Positions 1 through 8,148 of a stretch of 64,000 nt of DNA are shown here, one piece after another. The notes beneath the pieces were generated by a model. It worked only from the letters and a program-made list of their open reading frames with translations, made no database searches and was not told the DNA's origin. This DNA comes from Paenibacillus sp. S150 (GTDB lineage Bacteria > Bacillota > Bacilli > Paenibacillales > Paenibacillaceae): contig NZ_JACBYI010000039.1 of assembly GCF_019352175.1 (NCBI RefSeq), positions 1-64,000 of the forward strand, written 5' to 3'. How positions within the stretch are numbered: position 1 is the first letter of the stretch; each line of letters starts with the position of its first letter. Position numbers and translations under genes: made by a program.

Positions 1-660
1 ACCCGGTGGTATCCAACCCACGAATAGCAGTGTGCAAGCCGACGACTGTATTTTTGTCCCGTGCCGAGCCGTTTAGCCCCTGTATGCAACGGTGTGCTTG
101 ACAGATTTGTTCATAGCAGAATTTATATGTTTCACGCTATACATTAACCTTATCTTTCCCGCTGAAACGGCTGCGCCGTCCTTAACCGGGCAGCGCAGCT
201 GTTTGCATTTCAGGTGTAAGGCTGGCTGCTGAAGCCAGGCGGGAAGCCAAGTGAAAAAGGTCACTTCATATTCCCCCAGCTGCTTTTTCGCAAGGGTTAG
301 CGGGAAAAAGGCTCCCTAATCGATCCGGCTCTCTCCCTTGCAGAGAAATTCGCCTACATTAAGATGGAACTTGAACTATTTATCCAAAGGGCAGCCATTT
401 TAGTGGGAAAAAGGATAACTAATCCACCGTATTCGGATCCTGAATTATCCCTAGTGGGAAAAAGTACACCTAATTTGGCTGAATTCAGGCATATGGGGGA
501 GCGGGCCTCCATTAGGTGTACAAAATCCCACTAAAAATCGTTAAAGCCAGAATTCCAGCCCATTAGTGTTACTTTTTACACTTCGCTTTCGTTTCCTATG
601 AACCTCCTTGCGTTCCGTCAGCTTGTTGTTCAGGTTCGCCGGTTCCATTCATCCTGAATT
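1..660. repeat. Non-coding arm of a long diverged inverted repeat with embedded 22-bp units
   Basis: No credible gene is seen here. Read on the minus strand, this stretch aligns with 28100-28640 read on the plus strand: the same order of landmarks occurs in both (CGCAAGGAGGTTCATAG, CGAAGTGTAAAAAGTAACAC, then several AGTGGGAAAAAG blocks, then a shared block ending in TGAAATGCAAACAGCTGCG). Inside are about five copies of a ~22-bp unit, AGTGGGAAAAAG followed by five variable bases and CTAAT, three forward (about 300, 401, 452) and two reverse (about 511, 563). Similarity was judged by eye, so the exact identity and ends are approximate. Confidence 0.7.
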
Positions 661-728
661 CCGAAAGTGAATGGAACCAATGTAGAGCTATTTAGATGAT
701 TTGTGGATACTTACTTTCGAAATTCAGG
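653..728. repeat. 76-bp MITE-like element with 16-bp terminal inverted repeats
   Basis: The left end CCTGAATTCCGAAAGT (653-668) is the inverse, with one mismatch, of the right end ACTTTCGAAATTCAGG (713-728). The same two ends bound a 144-bp segment at 35933-36076, and the sequence just inside and beyond the right end (GTAGAGCT to TATGTTTT, 682-740) is also shared with 36030-36089. Short, non-coding, and carrying matching inverted ends, it resembles a miniature inverted-repeat element. No clear target-site duplication is visible. Confidence 0.55.
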
Positions 729-1000
729 TTTATATGTTTTACGCTATCAAGTATCCTTCTATTTTTGGAGAAACGAGTGCCGCCTCTTTCAGAGGACGGC
801 GAAGCCGTTTCCACTTGTATGCTTTTTATGAGCAGGAAAATATAATTTGGTTCAAAAGTATATTTTTGTGGGTATATATAATAACAGGCGATAATGGATC
901 GGAAATTAAAAGGCAAGGCACTTGAGTCGAACGGCGCGGGTGTCTTTTTTTTTTTGAGGGATTAATAATTCCATAAAAAAAGTATGAAAGAAGGTGGCAT

Positions 1001-1543
1001 ATGAATGGCTTCAACCGTTTGCTGCTGAGTGTAATTGGAATAACCGGACTCGTCAGCGTTATCATTCTCGCACTGGGTGTATATGATCTGCCGCATATCA
1101 GTCCATTGATTGAGAAGTGGCAGGAACAGCAGTGGTTTACCTATTCCATATTGTCAATTAGTGTGTTTTTAGGTCTCGCATTCCTTGTGCTTTTGTTCAC
1201 AGGACTTTTCAGCCGTTCAAAGGGGAGCCGTTTATTCATCCGCAGCGGAGACGGAAGCATCACTATTTCCCGCGATACCATTGAGCATATGGCACTCGAA
1301 GCGCTGCGCGGTTTTCAGGGGATTCGCACTCCGCAGGTGTCTGCAGATATCCACTCCAGGAAAGAAACCGTTACGTTAACGGTCAATTGTTCGGTATTCG
1401 GCCAGACCGGCCTGCCCTCAATGGCGAAAGAGATGCAGCAGTGCGTCAGAAGCGCCGTGGAGTCTTTGCTTGAAATTCCCGTGACCAGTACAAAGGTGAA
1501 TATCAGCGATGTGAAGTCTAAGGTGATTGAGCGTGTTGTTTAA
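1001..1543 (+). CDS. AmaP-family alkaline shock response membrane anchor protein
   Basis: This 180-residue protein has two N-terminal membrane segments (about residues 7-27 and 49-70) followed by a cytoplasmic domain of about 105 residues that resembles the Asp23 fold, the layout of AmaP. In Staphylococcus AmaP anchors Asp23 at the membrane; that role is inferred here. The start at 1001 follows GAAGGTGG at a good distance. It is the first gene of a three-gene operon with a DUF2273 protein (17-base gap) and an Asp23/Gls24 protein, the standard arrangement of this envelope-stress module in Firmicutes. No clear promoter was identified upstream; a T-rich tract lies at 949-957. Confidence 0.88.
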   Translation: MNGFNRLLLSVIGITGLVSVIILALGVYDLPHISPLIEKWQEQQWFTYSILSISVFLGLAFLVLLFTGLFSRSKGSRLFIRSGDGSITISRDTIEHMALEALRGFQGIRTPQVSADIHSRKETVTLTVNCSVFGQTGLPSMAKEMQQCVRSAVESLLEIPVTSTKVNISDVKSKVIERVV

Positions 1544-1559
1544 GGGAGGCGCATTATAA

Positions 1560-1769
1560 ATGAATGAAATCAGAAAGTGGCTTTACCCGTACCGGGGGCG
1601 AATCAGCGGACTTCTCCTTGGGCTTGCGACTGCTGTCTTTTACCTAACGATTGGATGGGGGCCGACGCTGTTGCTCCTCGTCTTCGCCTCGGTCGGCTTT
1701 TTGATCGGGAAGTGGCGTGACGGGTTATTGGATGTCAAGGGTTGGATTCGATTTATTGGAAGAGGCTGA
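1560..1769 (+). CDS. DUF2273 small membrane protein of the Asp23 module
   Basis: A 69-residue protein beginning with a basic stretch (KWLYPYRGR) and then two close hydrophobic segments (about residues 13-33 and 36-50). Size, topology and position between amaP and asp23 match the DUF2273 family. Its molecular function is not established; association with the AmaP/Asp23 membrane complex is inferred from conserved neighbourhood. The upstream GGGAGG (1543-1548) is a strong ribosome site for the ATG at 1560. Confidence 0.85.
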   Translation: MNEIRKWLYPYRGRISGLLLGLATAVFYLTIGWGPTLLLLVFASVGFLIGKWRDGLLDVKGWIRFIGRG

Positions 1770-1833
1770 CCCGGATTCACCAACAGCTGAAGCTTCATAA
1801 CAAATAAAATAGATTGACAAGGGAGAAATTTAA

Positions 1834-2280
1834 ATGACAAATGTACAAGTTAACACAGCAGCCAAGCCAAACGGGACAGCACACGAAAACAAACTGACGT
1901 TCGAGAATCAAGTCATTAAAAAGATAGCCGGGCTTGCCTCGAACGAAATTGATGGCATTTTGTCAATGAGCGGCGGGTTTATGAGCGGACTGACCAATCT
2001 TCTTCGCAGCACAGAAGATATTACGAAAGGGATTGGCGCAGAGGTAGGAGAGCTTCAGGTTGCCATTGATTTGAAGGTTATCGTTGAATACGGCAAAAAC
2101 GTTCCGGCAATTTTCCAGGATGCAGTCAGCAAAATCAAAAAAGCGATGTATGATATGACAGGTCTGGAAGTCGTCGAGGTCAATATGCATGTCGAAGATG
2201 TCATGACCCGGGCTGAATTTGAAGCGAAGAGCAAAACCGGCGGCAATGAATCCTCGCCTGAAGAACTCCGCGTGAAGTGA
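1834..2280 (+). CDS. Asp23/Gls24 family envelope stress response protein
   Basis: A 148-residue soluble protein with the Asp23 core: a beta-rich section with KIAGLASNEIDGI at about 30-42, a glycine-rich loop (MSGGFMSGL), then IDLKVIVEYGKNVP and the helical end VEVNMHVEDV. These are family hallmarks. The acidic/polar C-terminal tail (about 130-148) is variable in the family. It ends the amaP operon and is followed by a terminator at 2340. Asp23 proteins are abundant membrane-peripheral proteins linked to alkaline and cell-envelope stress; that role is taken from the family. Confidence 0.92.
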   Translation: MTNVQVNTAAKPNGTAHENKLTFENQVIKKIAGLASNEIDGILSMSGGFMSGLTNLLRSTEDITKGIGAEVGELQVAIDLKVIVEYGKNVPAIFQDAVSKIKKAMYDMTGLEVVEVNMHVEDVMTRAEFEAKSKTGGNESSPEELRVK

Positions 2281-2339
2281 ATTAACAATAGAGTGTTTTC
2301 GGAGTTCCTGCAGAGCACCTGCTGAAGCTTCAAAGCCAA

Positions 2340-2373
2340 AGCCCCACATTGTGGGGCTATTTGTGTTTTGACG
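2340..2373 (+). terminator. Terminator of the amaP-asp23 operon
   Basis: AGCCCCAC (2340-2347) pairs with GTGGGGCT (2351-2358) across a 3-base loop, followed by the T-rich tract ATTTGTGTTTTG. The hairpin and flanking bases resemble two other copies in the window (about 20250 and 36140), so it belongs to a repeated terminator-like family. Confidence 0.75.
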
Positions 2374-2439
2374 CTGCATTGAGGCAGATGAAACAGAGTC
2401 TTTTGTGTATGCTTTCCCGAATGAAAAGGCAAACTGTCC

Positions 2440-3219
2440 CTAGTGCTGTATGTGGAGAGAAAGAGGAGCGGACCATCCCAGCTTGCGGGACACATTCTCT
2501 GCCGACTCCTGGAGCCTGCTGATTAATTCAGGCATATGCTCATCCCCAAACCGTACATCCAGTCCGGCAATGCTCAGTGCGGCGGCAATCTGGCCGTTGT
2601 GGTCGAAGATAGGCGCGCTCAGCTCGGCGGTATAGTTCTCCAGCTCGGACAGGCTGAAGCTGTAGCCGTTCTCCCTTGTCCATTCCAGTGCTTTCTGCAG
2701 CTTCTCCTTGCTGGTGATAGTGCCGGAGCCGATGGGAGCAAGCTCAATTTCATCCATATATTCCCGGCGCTCCTCCTCCGGCATGAAGGCGAGAATGATC
2801 CGGGAAGAGGCTCCGGCATACAGCGGGGCCTTGCGCCCGATTTTGGTGAACAGCCTGACCGGATGGTGGGTATCCAGCTTCTCAATATACCGGGACTCCC
2901 AGCCGTCTCTGATCACCAGGTGCACGGCTTCCCCGAGCTCATCCCGCAGCTTTTCCATCTCCGGCAGGGCCACGTGGCGGATATCCAGCCGTTCTGCCAC
3001 CAGATTGCCAAACTGCAGGAACAAGAGACCCAGCGTGTAATAGCCGTCCTTGTTTTTATCCAGAAATCCCATGTCTTCCAGTGAGCCCAGCATTCTAAGG
3101 ACCGAGGTTTTGGGGATGCCGGACAGCCGGACGATGTCATTTATATTTAATCTGGTTTCGGTTAAGAAGAGATTCAGAAGATCCATGGATCTTACAACGG
3201 TTTTGTTTTTATTTTGCAC
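2440..3219 (-). CDS. IclR-family transcriptional regulator of the adjacent catabolic locus
   Basis: The protein has an N-terminal winged-helix domain (LNINDIVRLSGIPKTSVLRMLGSLEDMGFL, given in parts: LNINDIVRLSGIP then KTSVLRMLGSLEDMG) and a C-terminal effector domain with IclR hallmarks (LYAGASSRIILAFM, ENYTAELSAPIFDHNG, AALSIAG). IclR proteins usually sense a small aromatic or organic acid. I choose the GTG at 3219 because GCAGGAGG sits six bases upstream; an ATG at 3246 would place that ribosome site inside the gene. The gene is divergent from the pxpB operon and shares the 3220-3547 regulatory region, so it probably controls that operon and its own expression. Confidence 0.9.
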   Translation of the reverse strand: MQNKNKTVVRSMDLLNLFLTETRLNINDIVRLSGIPKTSVLRMLGSLEDMGFLDKNKDGYYTLGLLFLQFGNLVAERLDIRHVALPEMEKLRDELGEAVHLVIRDGWESRYIEKLDTHHPVRLFTKIGRKAPLYAGASSRIILAFMPEEERREYMDEIELAPIGSGTITSKEKLQKALEWTRENGYSFSLSELENYTAELSAPIFDHNGQIAAALSIAGLDVRFGDEHMPELISRLQESAENVSRKLGWSAPLSLHIQH

Positions 3220-3372
3220 TTTGTTCCTCCTGCACTTTCTGTTCATTCATAGAATCCGGTATTTATAATACGGCAATACAAGTATACACCGAATAAAGCC
3301 GGGATTGAATCCTGCCCCGGCTGGTTTAAATACCTGACATTCAACAAAATACGACAAAATTTGAAAATAACC

Positions 3373-3400
3373 TTGATTTTTATTGAATACCAACTATAAT
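3373..3400 (+). promoter_or_regulatory. Predicted sigma-A promoter of the pxpB-ubiD operon
   Basis: TTGATT (3373-3378) and TATAAT (3395-3400) are separated by 16 bases, a near-consensus vegetative promoter. Transcription would start near 3407, giving a leader of about 140 bases before the first open reading frame at 3548. It is the best promoter match in the gap between the IclR gene and the operon. Confidence 0.6.
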
Positions 3401-3423
3401 GATCGTATATATAGGATATCAAA

Positions 3424-3451
3424 ATTCGGTAAATGTAATCCGAAATTCGGA
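3424..3451. promoter_or_regulatory. Candidate IclR operator
   Basis: TCCGAAATTCGGA at 3439-3451 is a perfect 13-base palindrome, and a further half site ATTCGG lies at 3424-3429. It sits just downstream of the predicted start point of the operon, where a bound regulator would block transcription. Assignment to the IclR protein is inferred only from position. Confidence 0.45.
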
Positions 3452-3547
3452 ATTATTAGACATTATACCACACTAAAGGGATAAAGGCGGTGGAAGAAGA
3501 AAAATTTATTTCGAGAAATCCTGAAGCCGATTCCAGGAGGACATTCT

Positions 3548-3598
3548 ATGAGGAACGGAAATGATGCAGACTGTCTGCGAAGTGATGGCTGCCGATGA
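3548..3598 (+). CDS. 16-codon leader ORF translationally coupled to pxpB
   Basis: An ATG at 3548 lies seven bases after a perfect AGGAGG (3535-3540). It opens a 16-residue frame (MRNGNDADCLRSDGCR) whose TGA stop overlaps the pxpB start in the sequence ATGA. pxpB itself has no strong ribosome site upstream, so its translation probably depends on ribosomes ending this short frame. The peptide has two Cys and three Arg in 16 residues. A regulatory leader or a simple coupling device are both possible. Confidence 0.5.
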   Translation: MRNGNDADCLRSDGCR

Positions 3599-4365
3599 GT
3601 GATGTTGTTGAAGTCAGGGGATTTGAACCCTTAGGCAAAGTAAAAATCGCCCCTTTGGGCGACTCGGGGGCTGCAGTGATCTTGGGGGATATCATCAGCA
3701 CCGAAATCTACGGCCGGGTCCGGGCGTTGTCGGAATACCTGGAGCAGCACCCTTTTAAAGGAATGATCGAATATGTCCCTTCATTCTCTTCGGTCGCGGT
3801 ATATTACGACGGGTTGGCTGTTCTTATGGAGCATGCCGGCAAGATCGCTCCGGGAAATGAGAACTATCCCTTTGCCGTAGTGGCTGAGATACTGGAGAAC
3901 ATCCTGCGTCAGGTAAAAGATGCTGCGGTCCGGCAGCCGCGGATTGTGAATATCCCGGTATGCTATGGCGGAGAGGGTGGCCCGGATCTGGATTATGTCG
4001 CGGAGCATAACGGGCTGACTCCGCAGGAAGTGATAGACATTCACACTTCCGCCGACTATCTCGTATATATGCTGGGCTTTGCTCCCGGCTTTGCGTACCT
4101 GGGCGGACTGCCGGAGAGAATTGCCACACCGCGGCGGCAAACCCCGAGGGTGGTCATCCCATCCGGAACGGTGGGGATTGCCGGTGACCAGACCGGCGTA
4201 TATCCGATTGAAACGCCAGGCGGCTGGCAGCTTATCGGCAAGACGCCAAAAGCGTTGTTCCTGCCGGAGTGCATGCCGCCGACACTGCTGCAGGCCGGGG
4301 ACATTGTACGCTTCTACCCGATCACCCTCCGTGAATTCGGAAAATGGGGGGAAGAAGAGCGGTGA
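3595..4365 (+). CDS. 5-oxoprolinase subunit PxpB (KipI/AHS1 family)
   Basis: A 256-residue AHS1-domain protein. Family hallmarks are the N-terminal LGDSGAAVILG, the central VEYVPSFSSVAVYYD-like segment, and the C-terminal GFAPGFAYLGGLPE, VIPSGTVGIAGDQTGVYP and TPGGWQLIGKT. PxpB works with PxpC and PxpA as an ATP-dependent hydrolase that opens 5-oxoproline (a five-ring lactam) to glutamate. The start overlaps the leader frame stop, and its own stop overlaps the pxpC start, so the three are translationally coupled. Unusually, pxpA is not adjacent but lies 4.7 kb downstream past a transporter and a decarboxylase. In this company the real substrate may be a different lactam. Confidence 0.92.
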   Translation: MSDVVEVRGFEPLGKVKIAPLGDSGAAVILGDIISTEIYGRVRALSEYLEQHPFKGMIEYVPSFSSVAVYYDGLAVLMEHAGKIAPGNENYPFAVVAEILENILRQVKDAAVRQPRIVNIPVCYGGEGGPDLDYVAEHNGLTPQEVIDIHTSADYLVYMLGFAPGFAYLGGLPERIATPRRQTPRVVIPSGTVGIAGDQTGVYPIETPGGWQLIGKTPKALFLPECMPPTLLQAGDIVRFYPITLREFGKWGEEER

Positions 4366-5360
4366 GTCTGTTAATTACGAAGCCGGGCCTGCTCTCAACC
4401 ATCCAGGATTTGGGCAGGTTCGGAACCCAAAAATACGGTGTAATCGCCAGCGGAGCGATGGACAGCTTTGCTCTGCGTATGGCTAATTTGTTAGTCGGGA
4501 ACACAGAGAAGGAGGCCGGCCTGGAAATTACCATGCTGGGTCCGGATTTGACCTTTGACAGCCCGGCGGTGATCTCGGTCTGCGGCGGTGATCTCTCCCC
4601 TATGCTGGATGAAATTCCGGTTCCGCTCTGGCGAACCGTGTATGCGCCCAAGGGAAGCCGCCTGCATTTCGGACGGCTGCGGAGCGGCTGCCGCGCTTAT
4701 CTGGCGGTCGCAGGCGGGCTTGATGTCCCGCTGCAAATGAACAGCCGTTCCACTTATTTGCGCGCCGGTATTGGAGGACACCAGGGCAGAGCCCTCCGGG
4801 CAGGCGATGTGCTGCCCGCAGGAGCATTATCCAGCCGGAGCCGCCGTCTGGCCGACAGGCTGACTGGAAGAGCAGGATCAGGAGCCGCGGCGGCCAGCAG
4901 CTGGTTCGTTGCCCCCGAGCTGCTTCCTGCCTATTCCGGCGAGCCCGTCATACGGGTGACGGAAGGCGAGGAATATCATTTGTTTGAAGGCGGCAGCCTG
5001 CACACCTTCTTGAATGAGCCCTTCACGGTACTGACGCAATCCGACCGCATGGGCTACCGCCTTTCCGGCGGCACTCTCAGGCTTGCGGAAGAGAAGGAGA
5101 TGATTTCCTCCGCAGTGACCTTCGGAACGATTCAGGTACCTGCGGGGGGGAATCCGATTGTACTGATGGCTGACCGGCAAACCACCGGAGGCTATCCGAA
5201 GCTGGCTCAGGTAATTTCAGTGGATTTGCCGCTGCTCGCACAGGTTAATCTGGGAGGCGCCGTCCGCTTCAGCTGCGTTTCCCTGCGGGAAGCGCAGGAG
5301 CTGAATATACTCCGTGAGCTGGAGATAAGCAGGCTGCGCAGTGCGCTGAGCCAGCTGTAG
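4362..5360 (+). CDS. 5-oxoprolinase subunit PxpC (KipA/AHS2 family)
   Basis: A 332-residue AHS2-domain protein from the GTG at 4362, which overlaps the pxpB stop (GTGA). Upstream GGGGGGAAGAAG serves as ribosome site; an in-frame ATG at 4344 would add six residues lying inside pxpB. Hallmarks include KPGLLSTIQDLGRFG at the start, SGAMDSFALRMANLLVGN, and the C-terminal MADRQTTGGYPKLAQVI. PxpC with PxpB forms the ATP-dependent part of 5-oxoprolinase and is homologous to the carboxyltransferase-like part of urea amidolyase. It is expected to be cytoplasmic. Confidence 0.92.
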   Translation: MSLLITKPGLLSTIQDLGRFGTQKYGVIASGAMDSFALRMANLLVGNTEKEAGLEITMLGPDLTFDSPAVISVCGGDLSPMLDEIPVPLWRTVYAPKGSRLHFGRLRSGCRAYLAVAGGLDVPLQMNSRSTYLRAGIGGHQGRALRAGDVLPAGALSSRSRRLADRLTGRAGSGAAAASSWFVAPELLPAYSGEPVIRVTEGEEYHLFEGGSLHTFLNEPFTVLTQSDRMGYRLSGGTLRLAEEKEMISSAVTFGTIQVPAGGNPIVLMADRQTTGGYPKLAQVISVDLPLLAQVNLGGAVRFSCVSLREAQELNILRELEISRLRSALSQL

Positions 5361-5407
5361 AAAGGATGGCAGCAAAAACATAACGGTAGGAAGAAAGGAG
5401 TGATTGC

Positions 5408-6184
5408 ATGGAGAAGATCAACCCGCCGAAGCTTCTGATCGATGATCTGAAGGTAGAGTATTATACCAAGGAGCAGCACACCGTTGCCCTGGAGCATGTC
5501 CGTCTGACGGTAGAGGATGGCGAATTTGTATCGGTGGTCGGACCCAGCGGCTGCGGGAAATCCACACTGCTCAAGGTCGTATCCGGCCTGCTCGAGCCGG
5601 CTGAAGGCGGTGCTTATATCGACGGAAAGAAGGTTCAAGGCGTTCCTGACCAGGTGGGCATGGTCTTCCAGAATGATGCGCTGCTGCCGTGGAAAACAGT
5701 TGTCGATAATGTGCGGCTGCCCCTGGAAATCAAGGGCTTGTCCAGACAGGAGCAGCTTCGGGAGGCAGAGCGCCTGCTGCAGATGGTCGGCCTGGACGGC
5801 TTTGGACAATATTATCCGAAGCAGCTCTCCGGAGGCATGCGGAAAAGAGTTGCGCTGGCCCGCACCTTTGCCTATGATCCCGATATTTATCTGATGGACG
5901 AGCCGTTTGGTCCTCTGGATGCCCAGACCCGGGTGAAGATCGGTGAAGAGTTCCTGAAAATCTGGGAGCGTGTCGGCAAAAGCGTACTGTTCATCACCCA
6001 TGATATCGAAGAGGCGATTGCCTTATCGGACCGGGTAATTGTAATGTCCGCGCGTCCGGGAAGGATCAAAGCGGATTTTAAAATCAATCTCGAACGCCCC
6101 CGGCCTTTTTACGATATCCGGTTTGACCCGGTGTTCAAGGAGCTGCAGAAGGAAATCTGGTTGCAAATGGCTGATGGAAGCTAG
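5408..6184 (+). CDS. NitT/TauT-type ABC transporter ATP-binding protein
   Basis: A 258-residue ATPase with Walker A GPSGCGKST (about 45-53), Q-loop VFQND, signature LSGGMRKRVALAR (about 140-152), Walker B IYLMDEP (about 160-166) and H-loop FITHDIEEA. It resembles SsuB/TauB-type ATPases that power uptake of sulfonates, nitrate or aromatic acids. Ribosome site AAGGAG precedes ATG 5408. It is followed 14 bases later by the permease, and lies 47 bases after pxpC, so it is part of the same operon. Confidence 0.93.
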   Translation: MEKINPPKLLIDDLKVEYYTKEQHTVALEHVRLTVEDGEFVSVVGPSGCGKSTLLKVVSGLLEPAEGGAYIDGKKVQGVPDQVGMVFQNDALLPWKTVVDNVRLPLEIKGLSRQEQLREAERLLQMVGLDGFGQYYPKQLSGGMRKRVALARTFAYDPDIYLMDEPFGPLDAQTRVKIGEEFLKIWERVGKSVLFITHDIEEAIALSDRVIVMSARPGRIKADFKINLERPRPFYDIRFDPVFKELQKEIWLQMADGS

Positions 6185-6198
6185 GAAGGAGACAAGGA

Positions 6199-7002
6199 AT
6201 GGCAGAGAAATCAAAGAGCATTATTTCCCGCAGCCCTTCATCCAGGCGTCAGCGGCCCAGCCAGGCTACCATCTGGATTGGCAGAATCGTGGTGTTCCTT
6301 CTGACAGTAGGCCTCTGGGAGCTGTTATCGGGCAGAGCCTTCAATTCTTTCTGGGTGAGCAAGCCCTCCTTAATCCTGAAACGGATCTACGATATGCTTG
6401 TGGACGGCGACCTCTGGTTCCATATGAGCGTCACGCTGCAGGAAGCGGTGGTCGGTCTGCTGATCGGTATGGTCGCCGGTACGCTGCTGGGGATTGTGCT
6501 TGCCTTCAGCGGAGTTGTTGAGAAATGGATTTACCCGTATATTATGGCGCTGTACAGTCTTCCGCGCGTATCGCTTGCCCCGCTGTTTATCGTCTGGTTC
6601 GGCATCGGCATGTCCTCCAAAATTCTGATGGTGGTGGCGATGGTCATCTTTGTGGCTTTCTACAATGCCTATGAGGGAATCCGCAATATCGACAGGGACC
6701 TGATGGACATGATGAGCACCTTCAAAGGGAAATGGACCCATAAGCTGCGGTGGGTGGTGCTGCCGTCCATTACAGTCTGGATTCTGACCAGTCTCCGGCT
6801 GAACATCGGCATGGCGCTGATTGGTTCGGTCATTGCCGAATTGGTCGGCTCGAACCGGGGACTCGGCTATTATATTACTTATTCGTCGAGCATGCTGGAC
6901 ACCACAGGCATCTTCACCGGTCTGGTGCTGATTATGCTCATTGCCGTGGTTCTGGAGCAAATCGTTATTCAGTTGGAACGCCGTCTGTTGAAATACCGTT
7001 AG
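6199..7002 (+). CDS. NitT/TauT-type ABC transporter permease
   Basis: A 267-residue membrane protein with about six hydrophobic segments after a charged, Ser/Arg-rich N-terminus. The inner-membrane-component signature is represented by the EAA-like loop YEGIRNIDRDLMDMM and the C-terminal GSVIAELVGSNRGLGYYI, typical of SsuC/TauC permeases. It forms the channel for the neighbouring ATPase and lipoprotein. AAGGAGA lies just before the ATG. Confidence 0.92.
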   Translation: MAEKSKSIISRSPSSRRQRPSQATIWIGRIVVFLLTVGLWELLSGRAFNSFWVSKPSLILKRIYDMLVDGDLWFHMSVTLQEAVVGLLIGMVAGTLLGIVLAFSGVVEKWIYPYIMALYSLPRVSLAPLFIVWFGIGMSSKILMVVAMVIFVAFYNAYEGIRNIDRDLMDMMSTFKGKWTHKLRWVVLPSITVWILTSLRLNIGMALIGSVIAELVGSNRGLGYYITYSSSMLDTTGIFTGLVLIMLIAVVLEQIVIQLERRLLKYR

Positions 7003-7078
7003 ACTCCGCTGCGATTTCTTATACAGGGCCTTGGGCGGAGCAGGAAAACCAAATAAATATTACTTGGGAGGAATCACT

Positions 7079-8137
7079 GTGAAAAAAACAAAAACGATGA
7101 CTGCTGCACTGCTTATTCTGATGATCATGGTGCTCAGCGCCTGCGGCGGGAACAACGCTCCGGCGAATAATGCCGCGGCAACGGATTCTCCGGCAACCAC
7201 TGCCCCTGCGGAAACCGCAAATGCGGGCAGCGGCGGGGAAAGCACGGATGCGCCGCAGGAAGAGGTTACAATCCGTCTCGGTCTGGTCGGCGGCGGAATG
7301 ACTCCGATTATCTCGCAGATCGGCATCAACGACGGCTCTTTTGAACAGGCCGGGATCAAGATTGAAATGCAGAGCTTCAACTCGGGCGCCGATATGGTTC
7401 AGGCGCTGGTCGGGGGCAGCCTTGATGTTGTGCTCGGCTCCTACGAGCATGTCTTGAGACAGCAGAAGAACGGCCTGGGCGTGAAGGCTTACGGAGAAAT
7501 ATACAATGGCGTAGGGTACACCCTGCTGGTCAAAAAGGATTCCGAGTATCAAACGCTTGAGGACTTAAAGGGAGCCACGCTTGCCGTAACCAAGGTGGGA
7601 AGCCTCTCGGATACCGGGCTGCGCGAGGGTCTGAAGGAAGCGAACATTGACCCTGAGAAAGAAGTGCAGATCATCAACGGCGGCAGCGGAGCCACAATGC
7701 TGGCTGCAATCGAGAGCGGCAAGGTCGCCGGGGGCATGGTCTCGGAGCCGAATATTTCGCAAATGCTGGCTACCGGGGATTACCGGGTGCTGTATGATCC
7801 GCCGTTTGACTACGCCGGGATCATCATTATGGCGAAAACCGACTGGGTAGGCAAAAATGAGGATGCCATGCGCCGTTTCCTGGCTGTTAACAACGAGATC
7901 AACGAGCGGGCACAGGCAGACCCGGCCAGTGCGGTAACCGCCATGCTGAAGGAATTCGATCAGGTACCGCAGGAGGTTATGGAATCCGCAGTCAAGAACC
8001 AGCTGGCCAAGGTTCCGGCCGGTCTGGTCCTGAGTGAAGAGGGCGCAGCGATTGTGCAGAAGACACAGCTCGACCAGGGAATTCTTACGGAAGAGATTCC
8101 TTTTGACCAGACTGTCGATTTGTCCTTACTCCCATAA
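7079..8137 (+). CDS. ABC transporter substrate-binding lipoprotein (NMT1/TauA-like)
   Basis: The GTG at 7079 follows GGGAGG and gives a clean lipoprotein signal: basic MKKTK, a hydrophobic stretch, then the lipobox LSAC with Cys22. An in-frame ATG at 7031 would add 16 residues that spoil the signal. A Ser/Thr/Ala-rich linker (about 25-60) leads into a two-lobed periplasmic-binding fold with FEQAGIKIEMQSF, LDVVLGSYEHVL, LEDLKGATLAVTKVGS and DYAGIIIMAKTDW, characteristic of NMT1/TauA-type receptors. It should bind the imported substrate outside the membrane. Given its neighbours the ligand is probably a small organic acid, perhaps an aromatic or heterocyclic carboxylate. Confidence 0.9.
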   Translation: MKKTKTMTAALLILMIMVLSACGGNNAPANNAAATDSPATTAPAETANAGSGGESTDAPQEEVTIRLGLVGGGMTPIISQIGINDGSFEQAGIKIEMQSFNSGADMVQALVGGSLDVVLGSYEHVLRQQKNGLGVKAYGEIYNGVGYTLLVKKDSEYQTLEDLKGATLAVTKVGSLSDTGLREGLKEANIDPEKEVQIINGGSGATMLAAIESGKVAGGMVSEPNISQMLATGDYRVLYDPPFDYAGIIIMAKTDWVGKNEDAMRRFLAVNNEINERAQADPASAVTAMLKEFDQVPQEVMESAVKNQLAKVPAGLVLSEEGAAIVQKTQLDQGILTEEIPFDQTVDLSLLP

Positions 8138-8148
8138 AGAAAGGATGT

